From Candidatus Bathyarchaeota archaeon (GTDB lineage Archaea > Thermoproteota > Bathyarchaeia > Bathyarchaeales > Bathycorpusculaceae): DNA of 64,000 nt. The translations under genes and the position numbers were made by a program. Below are positions 26,308 to 35,326 of the stretch, one piece after another. The stretch spans positions 310,001 to 374,000 of the forward strand of contig JAOZHW010000007.1 in assembly GCA_026014685.1 (NCBI GenBank), in the 5' to 3' direction. Positions within the stretch are counted from its first letter, which is position 1. Each line of letters begins with the position of its first letter. Below the pieces are notes generated by a model. That model was not told the origin of the DNA, did not search any database, and saw nothing but the letters and a program-made list of their open reading frames with translations.

Positions 26308-27540
26308 TTAGATTTGTTTAGATTGAACAGCCGTCTCCAGTGCCACAACGCCGGGCAGTTTTTTACCCATCAAAAACTCGATGAGTGCGCCGCCTGCGGT
26401 ACTGATGTAGCCAATTTTGGGGGTTAAGCCGTATTCTTGGATGGCTGCGATAGTGTTTCCGCCGCCTGCTAAACTGAATGCGCTGCTTTCAGCTATAGCG
26501 GTTAGGACGCCTTTGGTGCCCCAATTAAATTGGGGGTTTTCATATACGCCCATGGGTCCGCTGACCACGATGGATTTGGCGGATTTAATGAGTGCGGCGT
26601 AGTTTTGGACGGTTTTGGAGCCTAAATCCAGAATCGTGTATTCGGTGGGTAGTTGGTCAACGGGGATTTCTAGGCGGTCGCCATAAACATTTAAAGCAAC
26701 GTCAACTGGAACTTGGATTTTGTCCCCGAATTGTTCAATCAAGGCTTTTATGCCTGGTAGAAACTGTGTTAATTCTTTCTTTGCCAAAAACTCCATCGTC
26801 GGCTTTCCCAAGTTAACGCCTTTAGCCGCCAAAAACAACTGCGAAGTTACGCCGCCAACCAAAACGTAGTCAGCTATGCCGTTCCCTAAAACGTACTTGC
26901 TGATTTCTAGGCTATCGTCGGCTTTTGCGCCACCCATAACGTAGACACATGGGTGCTCAGGTTTCTCAAGCGCCTTACTAAGCGAGGATAATTCGCGTTC
27001 CATTATGCGGCCAGCGGCGGAGGGCAAAACTGCGGTGAAGCCAACCATTGACACGTGACCACGGTGAGCGGCAGAGAAAGCGTCGCTAACAAAGAGGTCT
27101 GCCAACGGCGCCAGTTTCTGCACCAACTCAGTTTTGGCTTGCTGCTCGGGGGAGCCGCTTTTGGTTTCCCCGTCCCAGCTCCGTACGTTTTCCAGCACCA
27201 AGATTTCTCCAGCTTGGAGGTTTTTTATTGCGGCTTGGGCTTTTTCGCCAAAGAGATCGTCGACGTATTTTATTGGGCATTTGAGGATAGTTTGGAGGAT
27301 TTCAGTGTGGGTTTTAAGTGTGGTGTAGTCGGGGTCACCTTTACGGCCTTGGTGAGCGATGACGACGGTTTTGGCGCCTTTCTCGGCGAGTTCTTTAAGT
27401 GTTGATTCGGCATGGGCGCGGATACGTACATCGCTTGTGACTTTTTTGGTTTGGGGGTCAATTTCAGAGTTGAAGTCTACACGGACAAGAACAGTCTTGT
27501 TTTTTACGTCAAAATCGTTTAGGGTTTTGTATTTTGCCAT
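26308..27540 (-). CDS. pgk: Phosphoglycerate kinase
   Basis: The protein (410 residues) carries 'VLVRVDFNSEIDP' (N-terminal substrate loop), 'SDAFSAAHRGHVS', 'YVMGGAKADDS' and the C-terminal nucleotide site 'FSLAGGGNTIAAIQ', the standard PGK landmarks. It interconverts 1,3-bisphosphoglycerate and 3-phosphoglycerate. The conserved 'VDFN' has replaced VDLN. It lies 62 bases after gap on the same strand, so gap-pgk form an operon for lower glycolysis or gluconeogenesis. Confidence 0.94.
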   Translation of the reverse strand: MAKYKTLNDFDVKNKTVLVRVDFNSEIDPQTKKVTSDVRIRAHAESTLKELAEKGAKTVVIAHQGRKGDPDYTTLKTHTEILQTILKCPIKYVDDLFGEKAQAAIKNLQAGEILVLENVRSWDGETKSGSPEQQAKTELVQKLAPLADLFVSDAFSAAHRGHVSMVGFTAVLPSAAGRIMERELSSLSKALEKPEHPCVYVMGGAKADDSLEISKYVLGNGIADYVLVGGVTSQLFLAAKGVNLGKPTMEFLAKKELTQFLPGIKALIEQFGDKIQVPVDVALNVYGDRLEIPVDQLPTEYTILDLGSKTVQNYAALIKSAKSIVVSGPMGVYENPQFNWGTKGVLTAIAESSAFSLAGGGNTIAAIQEYGLTPKIGYISTAGGALIEFLMGKKLPGVVALETAVQSKQI

Positions 27541-27602
27541 GGAAATCCTCTCGAATTGTCTAAGAAAAAGAAAAGAAAGAATAATTAAATCTTACTTGCA
27601 GA

Positions 27603-28622
27603 CTATAAGCCTGCTTTTTTACCGATTAACTCTATGAAGTCAACCATGCGGTTGCTAAAGCCCCACTCGTTATCATACCAAGAGAAGACCTTCACAAAGT
27701 TGCTTTTCTCGCCAAGCACCATAGTTAAACCTGCATCGAAAACGCTGCTGTAGGTGCTGTGCAAAACGTCGCTTGACACGATGGGATCTTCTGTGTACTG
27801 AAGAATGCCTTTGAGTTCGCCTTCAGCGGCCCTCTTCATGGCGGCGTTGATGTCCTGTTTGGTGACTTCTTTACCTAAAACGCAGGTTAAGTCCACGATA
27901 GATACATCGGGTGTGGGTACACGCAGTGAGATACCGTTCATTTTGCCACTACAGTTGGGCAATACTTCGCCGATGGCTTTGGCAGCGCCTGTGCTGGTTG
28001 GGATGATGTTTAGGGCCGCAGCACGTGCACGTCTGAGGTCTTTGTGGACCAAGTCGAGGACTTTTTGGTCATTGGTATAACTGTGACAGGTGGTCATGAA
28101 CGCTTTTTCTAAGCCAAAGTTGTCGGCTAAAACTTTGCTGATGGGTGCTAAAGCGTTGGTGGTGCAGCTGGCGTTGGAGAGTATGTTGTCGGTTTCGGGG
28201 TTGTAGGTGTCTCCGTTGACGCCTAAAACTATGGTTTTATCGGGTTTCTCGGCTGGCGCAGATATAAGGACTTTTTTTGCGCCTGCAGTTAAATGTTTAG
28301 ATGCGCCTTCACGGTTAGTGAACAAACCAGTGCTTTCAACCGCCAAATAAACGCCCAGTTGCTTCCACGGTAGATTCCCAGGGTCCTTTTCTTGAACACA
28401 CTTGAGCACTTTTCCGTTTACGACCAAATCATTGCCCTGCACTTCTACGGTACCTGGAAATCGACCGTGAACGGAGTCGTATTTTAGGAGCATCGCGTTG
28501 GTTTTTGCGTCAGCTAAATCGTTAACTGCTACAAAATCGATGTTGGCTTGTTTTTCTATGGCAGCTCGGTAGATGAGTCTGCCTATTCTTCCAAAACCGT
28601 TGATTCCGACTTTTATTGCCAT
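27603..28622 (-). CDS. gap: Glyceraldehyde-3-phosphate dehydrogenase, class I (bacterial type)
   Basis: The protein (339 residues) starts '[20 protein letters not shown]', has the catalytic C153 in '[17 protein letters not shown]' and H180 in '[10 protein letters not shown]', and ends with '[15 protein letters not shown]'. These are the signatures of bacterial/eukaryotic class I GAPDH, not the archaeal class II enzyme. Position 33-36 'VNDLADAK' suggests NAD preference (Asp after the second strand). It starts after GGAGAAAAG and precedes pgk. A horizontal origin is likely. Confidence 0.93.
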   Translation of the reverse strand: MAIKVGINGFGRIGRLIYRAAIEKQANIDFVAVNDLADAKTNAMLLKYDSVHGRFPGTVEVQGNDLVVNGKVLKCVQEKDPGNLPWKQLGVYLAVESTGLFTNREGASKHLTAGAKKVLISAPAEKPDKTIVLGVNGDTYNPETDNILSNASCTTNALAPISKVLADNFGLEKAFMTTCHSYTNDQKVLDLVHKDLRRARAAALNIIPTSTGAAKAIGEVLPNCSGKMNGISLRVPTPDVSIVDLTCVLGKEVTKQDINAAMKRAAEGELKGILQYTEDPIVSSDVLHSTYSSVFDAGLTMVLGEKSNFVKVFSWYDNEWGFSNRMVDFIELIGKKAGL

Positions 28623-28810
28623 AAAGCTTTTCTCCTATTGGATGCGCAGTTAAAATCGAATCTAGGTTAATTAATTTTCCTACCCACCAAAAATCTTGAA
28701 TGCAGAATCACCCGCAACTCTGCCATCTGCAAAATAATTCCAATAAAACACGCTCTAAACCAGCAATCCAATGTAGGAACAGGCTAACATAGAAATCACC
28801 TGGTGCTCTG

Positions 28811-28850
28811 CTACCTCCTCCCCTCCCTTATATAAAGAACAAAAATTTGA
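28811..28850 (-). promoter_or_regulatory. Dispersed TATA/purine-tract element, copy a
   Basis: On the minus strand this reads a T-rich stretch (AAATTTTTGTTC), TTTATATAAGG and the purine run GGGAGGGGAGGAGG, followed by CAGAGCA. It lies about 200 bases upstream of gap (minus strand), too far for a simple leaderless start. The same element occurs at five other intergenic sites in this window. Confidence 0.6.
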
Positions 28851-28888
28851 GACGCCTAAGAGCCGCTGACAACTAGAAAGCACACGCG

Positions 28889-29917
28889 TCAATTAGCAGG
28901 TAAACTATTTTTTACTATTGCTACAAGTGCCTCTTTGACAAAAGGCGGCAAATCAACCCCCTCACAATCCGCCAGTTGCTCGCAGCCGTTGGTTGGTGTA
29001 GCAAAGCATTTGGTTATGGTTTCCCAATCTTTGTAGTCTGTTGGCAGCAAGTTCTTCTTGTAGTCGTCATCCATCTTTGCAGCCGCCAACAAAACCGCGC
29101 TACTGCAGGGGTTCTGAGCTAAAATCTTTCTCAACTGCTCCGCGGTCACCTTTAAGCCTTCGATTTTAGATACCTCAGCAGCCAACTTTTCAACTGGCAG
29201 ATGCCTCTCACGTAGCCTATCTAGAACGCTGCGGTTAGCCCAAACAGGCTCCTGCTTAAGCAACGCCTGCGTAACCGCTTTGCGTGCACAGTGCCCGACG
29301 AGTTGCCCCAGTTTTGATGCTGGACCACCCAAAACCACCTCTTTACCTTTGCCTGTCGTGGCTACGGTGACGCTGTCGGTGATGGAGCCTGTGGCGGAGT
29401 CGCCTGTGTAGCGGCTTCTCATGTCAAAATCGCGGAGGGCGGCTGATTTGGCTTCTGTAGCGGTTATGAGGGCGGCGACCATGCAGCTTTCAGAGGGGTT
29501 GCCGTCGATGAAAACGATTATGTTTATGGTTCCTGTGATTTTTTCGACTCTTATGTCTTCGCCGCTGGATTCTCCGTGCGAGCACCCCGCGGTTGCGGCA
29601 ACACTAACAGTGAAGTCTTCGTCTTTTTTGGTTACGAGGGCATAGTTTTTGATTTTGGCGGCCGTTACCATGGCGAGGTAGTCTTTGGTTATGTTTAGTT
29701 TTGCTGCAGATTGGGTGATAAGTTGCAGCGGGTCAAGGTGCAAGGAGAGGTCACTGTAGCCCTCCGGCACCCCAATATTAAGGACGGCCTTAACCTGTCT
29801 GCTCCCGCCGTTAAAAATTGCGGAGCTAACTGTCTTTAAAGGATTATCACAAATTACGGCTAGCACGTTGTCTTTTATGACAAGCTTTGTTTTTTCTGCT
29901 AAATCAAACTGCTCCAA
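28889..29917 (-). CDS. cbiZ: Adenosylcobinamide amidohydrolase (CbiZ) with C-terminal extension
   Basis: Residues 1-230 match CbiZ: 'GTINIIVFIDGNPSESCMVA', 'ALITATEAKSAALRDFDM' and 'GDSATGSITDSVTVAT'. CbiZ removes the aminopropanol side chain of adenosylcobinamide so that salvaged corrinoids re-enter cobamide synthesis. Typical CbiZ is about 220 residues; this protein has roughly 110 more, mostly helical with Cys residues ('CSSAVLLAAAKMDDDYKKNL', 'ATPTNGCEQLADCEGVDLP') that I do not recognise. It follows a ferredoxin gene by 15 bases, so they are co-transcribed. Confidence 0.82.
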   Translation of the reverse strand: MEQFDLAEKTKLVIKDNVLAVICDNPLKTVSSAIFNGGSRQVKAVLNIGVPEGYSDLSLHLDPLQLITQSAAKLNITKDYLAMVTAAKIKNYALVTKKDEDFTVSVAATAGCSHGESSGEDIRVEKITGTINIIVFIDGNPSESCMVAALITATEAKSAALRDFDMRSRYTGDSATGSITDSVTVATTGKGKEVVLGGPASKLGQLVGHCARKAVTQALLKQEPVWANRSVLDRLRERHLPVEKLAAEVSKIEGLKVTAEQLRKILAQNPCSSAVLLAAAKMDDDYKKNLLPTDYKDWETITKCFATPTNGCEQLADCEGVDLPPFVKEALVAIVKNSLPAN

Positions 29918-29932
29918 TCTGTAATCCCGCTG

Positions 29933-30151
29933 CTACTTTTGGGGTTTGCCAACGTTTAACGTGATGGCTTTAGCTGGACAAAGGTTGACGCAGACACCGC
30001 ATTTGGTGCATTGGACAACCGCGATGACTTGGGGTTTGCGGTTTTTGCCCTCTTCAAGGGCGCCTTGGGGACAAACACCGATGCATATTTGGCCGGTGCA
30101 GGGAGGGCATTTGGCGGTGTCGATGGTTATGGGTGACTTATGTTTGTCCAT
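29933..30151 (-). CDS. 2[4Fe-4S] ferredoxin
   Basis: The 72-residue protein carries two cluster motifs. The second is canonical: CTKCGVCVNLCP. The first is C-x2-C with a longer spacing: CPPCTGQICIGVCP, where an insertion separates the second and third cysteines (as in some ferredoxin-like subunits). It is an electron carrier. It is the first gene of the pair with the CbiZ-like gene, which suggests a redox or corrinoid-linked role, but the pairing may be incidental. Confidence 0.82.
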   Translation of the reverse strand: MDKHKSPITIDTAKCPPCTGQICIGVCPQGALEEGKNRKPQVIAVVQCTKCGVCVNLCPAKAITLNVGKPQK

Positions 30152-30211
30152 GCGAAATCAACAACTAAATAAGCGCCAACAATATATCTGTTGCGAGCAA
30201 AGGTATTGGGC

Positions 30212-31096
30212 ATGCAAATAGGCTTAGTCACATACAAACCCGAGTTCGTCGAAGGCTATGATGTTCATGTTTACTTCTCTAAATGGGTGGATGGTCAAGT
30301 TTTTCCCGCTGCAAAGGGCATGCAAAATGACGTGACTGTTTTCTGCGACGCCAAAGCCATCCGAGAAGACCCCAACATCGTTTCACTCTCCAAAGGTGGC
30401 CCCGCATTACGTCGGAACCGTAAATCGAATTTAGCGTTTGACTTCGTCTGCCCTACCCATCAGGGATACCGCAAAAAAGTCTTCGACTATCTTGACGATG
30501 TTTCTAAGCAGGATATTCAAGGAGTTACCCTTAATCTCTACCACTTCGCTGATCAAGACTACTGCACCTGCCCAAGATGCACTGAGCAGCGCGAAAAAAG
30601 CAGATTGAACTGGACAGAGTGGCGAGCCAAAACGATAACCGCGTTCCTAAAAGAAGCTAAAACCCACACTAAAGGCACTTTTGCGGTTGAAATGTTCCCG
30701 GACCCTGTTTTGGCTAAGGAACGCTTTGGTATAGATTTCGCGGCTATTGCTGAGTTGGTGGATTACTTCCATGTGCCGCTGTCGTCGAGGGATTACTTCA
30801 CTAACTACTGGGTTGACACTATCGTCCGCGACTTCGTTGCCACCTTAAAGAAGCCTGTTGTGGTGGAGTTGAGTGCGGAGATGCCGACCGACGAAAAAAT
30901 CGATGCTCTTCTTAGGACTGTGGCTTATATCTCGCGCCATAACCTGATGGCGGTTTTGCTGTTGGTTCATGACTCTGAGAACGCACGGCAGGTTGCACGG
31001 TTTGCGGTGCATAACGCTGAATTCCGCGAATGGCTTCAAACCTACGATTTTAAAGAAATGATTCGTATCGTGGATAATTGGGCTAAACTTTACTGA
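30212..31096 (+). CDS. Uncharacterised TIM-barrel-like protein
   Basis: The protein (294 residues from ATG 30212) alternates short strands and helices as expected of a TIM barrel ('GVTLNLYHFADQDYC', 'GTFAVEMFPDPVLA', 'LVDYFHVPLSSRDYF', 'KPVVVELSAEMPTDEK'), with a cysteine cluster 'CTCPRCTEQREKSRLNW'. Several Glu/Asp at strand ends recall glycoside-hydrolase-like barrels, but no family could be assigned with confidence. The frame opens at TTG 30191 but ATG 30212 looks better. Its end overlaps the convergent nitrilase by 14 bases. Confidence 0.6.
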   Translation: MQIGLVTYKPEFVEGYDVHVYFSKWVDGQVFPAAKGMQNDVTVFCDAKAIREDPNIVSLSKGGPALRRNRKSNLAFDFVCPTHQGYRKKVFDYLDDVSKQDIQGVTLNLYHFADQDYCTCPRCTEQREKSRLNWTEWRAKTITAFLKEAKTHTKGTFAVEMFPDPVLAKERFGIDFAAIAELVDYFHVPLSSRDYFTNYWVDTIVRDFVATLKKPVVVELSAEMPTDEKIDALLRTVAYISRHNLMAVLLLVHDSENARQVARFAVHNAEFREWLQTYDFKEMIRIVDNWAKLY

Positions 31097-31835
31097 GCGT
31101 CTTTCGGTATTCCCTTAGTCGCTTCATATCTAACTCTGCAGTTAACACGGAGTCTTCAGGTGCGTCTGTGACCTGGCCCAGTATGCCCCAAGGCGCGATA
31201 ATGGCGCTTCTGCCGCCCCTCATGTTAGAGCATACATTGCCAACTTTTAGGACGAATACACCGTAGTCTCTAGCGATACCCTCGGTTAAGGGGTGCCCTT
31301 TTACGATTGGATGTGAACCCATGGCTGCAACGGGCAAAGAAATGATTTCTGCGCCTAACTGAGCAACCTTTTTAACTAGCGCGGGGTCAAAGCTGTCAGC
31401 GCAAACCAGCAGCCCTATCTTGCCGAGTTCCGTATCCACAGCCAATGGCTGGTCACCTCTGGCGACGCCTGCAGTGATTTCGGCTTGGATGGGGTTGATT
31501 TTTTTGTACTTAGCCAATAGCGCGCCGTTTCTCCATAGGGTGCTTGTGTTGTAGTATTTGCCGCTGTCTTCCTGTAGGACTGTGCCGCCTAAGAGGTAGA
31601 TGTTACCGATTAGTTTGGAGACTTCTTGGAGGAATTCGAGGGTTTTGGTGCAGGTTTCTTGGCTGATTTTGGCTGCGTCGGTGAAGTCTGCCATGCAGTT
31701 TGGGACGGTAAAGTATTCGGGTAAGGCTATTAGGGCTGGGTTTTGTTTGGCGGCTTTGAGGATGGCTGTTTTGGCGGCTTTGAGGTTTGCTTCAAGGGTG
31801 GGTCGGATTTCCATGTGGAGTATGCTGACTTTCAT
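31083..31835 (-). CDS. Carbon-nitrogen hydrolase (nitrilase superfamily)
   Basis: The nitrilase catalytic triad is visible: E40 in 'LIALPEYF', K111 or K112 in 'AKYKKINPI', and C145 in 'LLVCADSFDP'. The family hydrolyses amides, nitriles or carbamoyl groups. The length (250) is within range. The substrate cannot be predicted. The gene is convergent with the TIM-barrel-like gene, the two overlapping at the 3' ends. Confidence 0.87.
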   Translation of the reverse strand: MKVSILHMEIRPTLEANLKAAKTAILKAAKQNPALIALPEYFTVPNCMADFTDAAKISQETCTKTLEFLQEVSKLIGNIYLLGGTVLQEDSGKYYNTSTLWRNGALLAKYKKINPIQAEITAGVARGDQPLAVDTELGKIGLLVCADSFDPALVKKVAQLGAEIISLPVAAMGSHPIVKGHPLTEGIARDYGVFVLKVGNVCSNMRGGRSAIIAPWGILGQVTDAPEDSVLTAELDMKRLREYRKTLSKV

Positions 31836-32008
31836 TGAGTTTCCTCTTTGGGGTTGTGTATTGGTTTGGTTGATGGCTTTTGAAGTTTACTGTGTTTTTT
31901 GTAAGAGGCGATTGTGGTGAATGATTGGTGTTGTCGGCGCCTTAAAGTGAGCTAAGCGATGTGTTTGTTTAAATTTTTTGCATATTTTTATACAAATGTT
32001 CAGGTTTT

Positions 32009-32025
32009 AAAGTCTTTTATATGCA
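32009..32025 (+). promoter_or_regulatory. TATA-type promoter for the asparagine-synthetase-like gene
   Basis: CTTTTATATGC lies about 60 bases before the ATG at 32081 in a very AT-rich spacer. The remainder of this 245-base gap holds no convincing gene. Confidence 0.45.
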
Positions 32026-32080
32026 TGCAGTAAACTTAATTAGCGGCGAAGCGACAGACACTATAACAAAAGTGATGTAA

Positions 32081-33064
32081 ATGGCCATTAACGAAACAGA
32101 AGTTAACAAATACAAAGCAGAAGCCCGAGAACTAGTCCACAAAGTAGTAAAGAAAAACCTAGCCGACGGCTTCCTTTTCTCCGCAGGAACCGACACCCAA
32201 ATAATCGCCTACGAAGCAGTCAAATACAAACCCGACATCCCCTGCCTAACCCTCGCGTTTAAACATGGACAACCCAAAGACACCGAATACGTCAAAAAAA
32301 TGGTTGAACTCCTCCACCTCAAACACGAAACCTACCAATTCGGCAAAGAAGAAGTCTACAAATTCTACCCAAAAGTCGTCGAAGCCCTCAAAAAATATGA
32401 CCCCATGGAAATCCGCAACAGCCTCCCCGTCTACATCGGCTTAACACTCCTAAAACCCAAGGGCATAAAAACCGTCTTCACAGGAGACGCTTTAGACGAG
32501 CTTTTCGGTTACCCTTGGCAGTTCCACCTAAGCGAAGAACAGTTTGCAGTTAAACAGAAGGAAATGTGGGCGGAAATGGGTTTCTCCTCGTTCCCTATGG
32601 CTGAATCGATGGGCATGCAAATCAAAGCACCTTACCGCGACCCCGAATTCATGGAATGGGCCATGAAGCTGCCAATCAAATACAAAATCAACATGTACAA
32701 CGGCGTCAAATACAGCAAATGGATCCTACGTAAAGCCTATGAAGACGTCATCCCCAAAGACATCATCTGGCGACCCAAAGCGCCACTGGAAGCAGGCACT
32801 GGCACAGAAACCCTGCGCACCTACTTCAACGACTTAGTTGAAGACAAAGAATTCAACGAGAAGAAAGCAGCTATCAAAGCCGAAGACGACGTTGAAATCC
32901 AAGACAAAGAACAACTGCTCTATTACGAAGTGTTCCGCAAGAAATTTGGCAAACCTAAAGACGTCTTCCCCAAAGTCGAAGGTGCAGTGCAATGCCCCAA
33001 GTGCAAAAGCCACCTCGTAACTAAAATCCAGTTCTGCAAAGTTTGCGGAGCTTACCCCATCTAA
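32081..33064 (+). CDS. Asparagine-synthetase-like ATP pyrophosphatase with C-terminal zinc ribbon
   Basis: The protein (327 residues) has the synthetase half of AsnB ('FTGDALDELFGYPW', 'KYSKWILRKAYEDVIP', 'IKAPYRDPEFMEWAMKLP') but no N-terminal glutaminase domain. The PP-loop SGGxDS is changed to S-A-G-T-D-T at residues 34-39, so nucleotide binding may be altered. A zinc ribbon (C305, C308, C319, C322) ends the protein. Relatives amidate or adenylate other substrates, so the product is unknown. It might use ammonia or a partner glutaminase; none is adjacent. Confidence 0.75.
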   Translation: MAINETEVNKYKAEARELVHKVVKKNLADGFLFSAGTDTQIIAYEAVKYKPDIPCLTLAFKHGQPKDTEYVKKMVELLHLKHETYQFGKEEVYKFYPKVVEALKKYDPMEIRNSLPVYIGLTLLKPKGIKTVFTGDALDELFGYPWQFHLSEEQFAVKQKEMWAEMGFSSFPMAESMGMQIKAPYRDPEFMEWAMKLPIKYKINMYNGVKYSKWILRKAYEDVIPKDIIWRPKAPLEAGTGTETLRTYFNDLVEDKEFNEKKAAIKAEDDVEIQDKEQLLYYEVFRKKFGKPKDVFPKVEGAVQCPKCKSHLVTKIQFCKVCGAYPI

Positions 33065-33104
33065 CATTTTTCTTCTTTTTGTTAGATTTTTATAGAGAAA
33101 AAAA

Positions 33105-33929
33105 TTAGGGTTTAGAGTTTTTTCTCAGCAACACAACGATTACGACGCCAAATACAGCTATAACCGCGACGATAATCAGGGCAATTGTCCAGTCTGAGTT
33201 AAGACCGTTTGGTTCTGGGGTGGGTGAAGCTGGGGGGTTTGCGGTGGGCTGTGTTGTGGGGGGTATGTAGGTGGTTGGCGCAGGCGTGGGGGTGGCTGTT
33301 GGAGTGGGAGTTGCGGTTAAGTCCGGGATTCGGGCAATTAACGTTGACGAACCATTGTTTCCTGCATGATCTATAACGGACAAAGTCACCGTATAGTTCC
33401 CTGCATCAGTATACGCATGAATTACTGTTACGCCGCTTGTAACGTTGCCATCTCCAAAATCCCAAACTACATTTGCAATTCCAAAGTTGTCTGTGCTGTA
33501 GCTGGCATCAAAATACACGGTCCGATAATCAGTAGTGTACCAGCTGGCGTAAGGCACGGCATCAGGCGGCGTAGTGTCAACCACGATGGAGGCATTTGCA
33601 GTTGAGATTTGGCTTTCGCTGTTTTGGAATTCAGCGTATATGGTGTAGTTTTTGTCTCCCTCTGTCACCGTATAATTTGCTTGGGTTGCATAGTCTTCCC
33701 ATTCTGACCAAGATGAGTTATCGGTGGAGAATCGCATCTGAACAGCGTTGCTTGAGAACAGAGTGAATGATAGGGTGGTTGAGTTGGTGTAGGCTTCTCC
33801 AGTGTTTATTACTATGGAGCCTGTTTGGGCATACACTTGTCCGCTGAAGAGGCTTGCTGCGGAGACTGCGGTGAGGATTAGCATTACGGTTAAGGCAACG
33901 GGGGGTAGCTTTGTTTGGTAAACTTTCAT
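33105..33929 (-). CDS. Secreted PKD-domain protein with C-terminal membrane anchor
   Basis: The protein (274 residues) has a signal peptide (VALTVMLILTAVSAASLFSG), an N-terminal Ig-like segment of about 90 residues, a PKD domain with its hallmark 'VVWDFGDGNVTSGVTVIHAY' and 'AGNYTVTLSVID', a Pro/Thr linker (TPTPTATPTPAPTT) and a C-terminal membrane helix followed by RKNSKP. PKD domains mediate surface adhesion or S-layer display. It is monocistronic and no partner was identified. Confidence 0.8.
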   Translation of the reverse strand: MKVYQTKLPPVALTVMLILTAVSAASLFSGQVYAQTGSIVINTGEAYTNSTTLSFTLFSSNAVQMRFSTDNSSWSEWEDYATQANYTVTEGDKNYTIYAEFQNSESQISTANASIVVDTTPPDAVPYASWYTTDYRTVYFDASYSTDNFGIANVVWDFGDGNVTSGVTVIHAYTDAGNYTVTLSVIDHAGNNGSSTLIARIPDLTATPTPTATPTPAPTTYIPPTTQPTANPPASPTPEPNGLNSDWTIALIIVAVIAVFGVVIVVLLRKNSKP

Positions 33930-34035
33930 TTGGGTGCACTCTAAAAAGCTACAGCGCCAGTTTTCAATATAAAACTTTACCAGAATTGTACCCGCCTCTC
34001 AGCTTCTTTAAGGAAAAGAAGATTCCCAATGGAGA

Positions 34036-34836
34036 TCAGGTTCGTGTTTTTCCACCGTTCTCTGCAATCAAAGCTCTAAGTTGCCCAGCCGCCTTCTCCA
34101 GCCACCCATTAGGTTCCCCATTTTTTGACATCATGGTCAAATGCAACTCCACCCTGTTGCAACCCATCGGATGCGACTTAACGTAAACCCCACGATACTC
34201 CGCCATCACCCTATCTATGAGCGGAGCCAAACGTGACTCCACAACACCATCTGAAAAAACGCTACATTCACAAAAAACGCAATCTCCACCAGCCACCCTA
34301 ATCTCAGCTGCGATGCTTTCAGTGAAAATCGCTTTCATTTCAGCAGGTACTCCAGGTAAAGCGTACAAAACTGTTTCGCCGATTTGAGCCCGCAGCGCAG
34401 GTGCAGTTCCGATTGGGTTGTTTACAGGTTGAGTTGTTTCTGGAAAAATCGCCATCTTGACCCTCGGCGGCGTCATCTCAACTTCACCGGGCATGCCGTG
34501 GTTTTTGGCGAATTCGGTACATTTCCGCTTCACCGTTTCGTATGCATCGGCGTTTACAGCGAGTTTTTGGTTTAGGGCTTTGGCGATACCTTGGAAGGTT
34601 TTGTCGTCAAAAGTCGGACCTAAACCGCCTGTGGTGATGATGAATCGGGGTTTTCTGCAAGCGACTTCTTGAATACAGGCGGCGATTTCGTCGATGACAT
34701 CTTGGATTACAGTGACTCGCCTTAAGTTCGCGCCCAACGCGGTGATTTGTTTTGCAAGCCAATAAGCATTGGTGTTTTCGATTTTACCGATGAGCAATTC
34801 GTTACCGATGCAGATGACTTCGACATCAACGGTCAA
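34036..34836 (-). CDS. CinA/MoeA-like molybdopterin-binding domain protein
   Basis: The N-terminus 'VEVICIGNELLIGKIENTNA' and 'FIITTGGLGPTFDDKT' are the signatures of the CinA N-terminal (MoCF_biosynth) domain. 'PIGTAPALRAQIGETVLYALPGVPAEMKAIF' style text (about 140-170) follows. This is the ADP-ribose pyrophosphatase-type half of CinA; the C-terminal amidase is absent, as in archaeal members. Likely roles are nucleotide hydrolysis or repair. Length 266 matches archaeal single-domain forms. Confidence 0.82.
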   Translation of the reverse strand: MTVDVEVICIGNELLIGKIENTNAYWLAKQITALGANLRRVTVIQDVIDEIAACIQEVACRKPRFIITTGGLGPTFDDKTFQGIAKALNQKLAVNADAYETVKRKCTEFAKNHGMPGEVEMTPPRVKMAIFPETTQPVNNPIGTAPALRAQIGETVLYALPGVPAEMKAIFTESIAAEIRVAGGDCVFCECSVFSDGVVESRLAPLIDRVMAEYRGVYVKSHPMGCNRVELHLTMMSKNGEPNGWLEKAAGQLRALIAENGGKTRT

Positions 34837-34870
34837 AGGGGTTCCTCGTTTAGCCTTTCCAAAAAAGGTG

Positions 34871-34917
34871 CATAGTCAAGGCTATGAATGCTGTTGGTTC
34901 CCCTTGTTGGGGTGAAC
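34871..34917. repeat. Two small hairpins between the zinc-ribbon gene and cinA
   Basis: CATAG-TCAAGG-CTATG (34871-34886) and a GGTTCCCC / GGGGTGAACC imperfect stem (34895-34917) lie just downstream of the small zinc-ribbon gene stop. They look like a terminator or leader structure. Confidence 0.4.
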
Positions 34918-35124
34918 CTATTTTTTGCTAAGGTACCATTTAAGGTACTCTTTTCGGCGGGCTGCTTTGGCATCTTCCTCGCTGTCGTAGTCTGGTCGGC
35001 GTTTGTCGTGGTAATCGTTGAGTTCCTGCCCTGTGCAGGATAAGCCGCAACCTTTGCAGACGTAGTGCTTGGTTAAGGAGATGTAGTGCATTTCTCCGCC
35101 GCATTCGGGACAATAATTCACCAT
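34918..35124 (-). CDS. Small zinc-ribbon protein
   Basis: The 68-residue protein has a zinc ribbon (C5PEC8 and C23KGC26) and a highly charged C-terminal helix ('DDSEEDAKAARRKEYLKWY'-type, residues 45-65). It resembles small archaeal zinc-binding proteins that act as nucleic-acid or protein adaptors. No further assignment is possible. Confidence 0.65.
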   Translation of the reverse strand: MVNYCPECGGEMHYISLTKHYVCKGCGLSCTGQELNDYHDKRRPDYDSEEDAKAARRKEYLKWYLSKK

Positions 35125-35326
35125 TTATGTATGCCCTTTTTCGGTTTTGTAGTTAATCGGCGACGGAGAAATATTAGTCTTGTGCGGTTTTGTCGGGTTT
35201 TCGGGCTTGAAAACCTTTGAACCATTCCAGTGCCGTGTGAAGGGTGGATTTTTATGAAAAAAGCGTCTTTATTGTTGTTACTCAATATTATTATTCGATT
35301 AAACCATTCTATAATAAATGTGGGGG

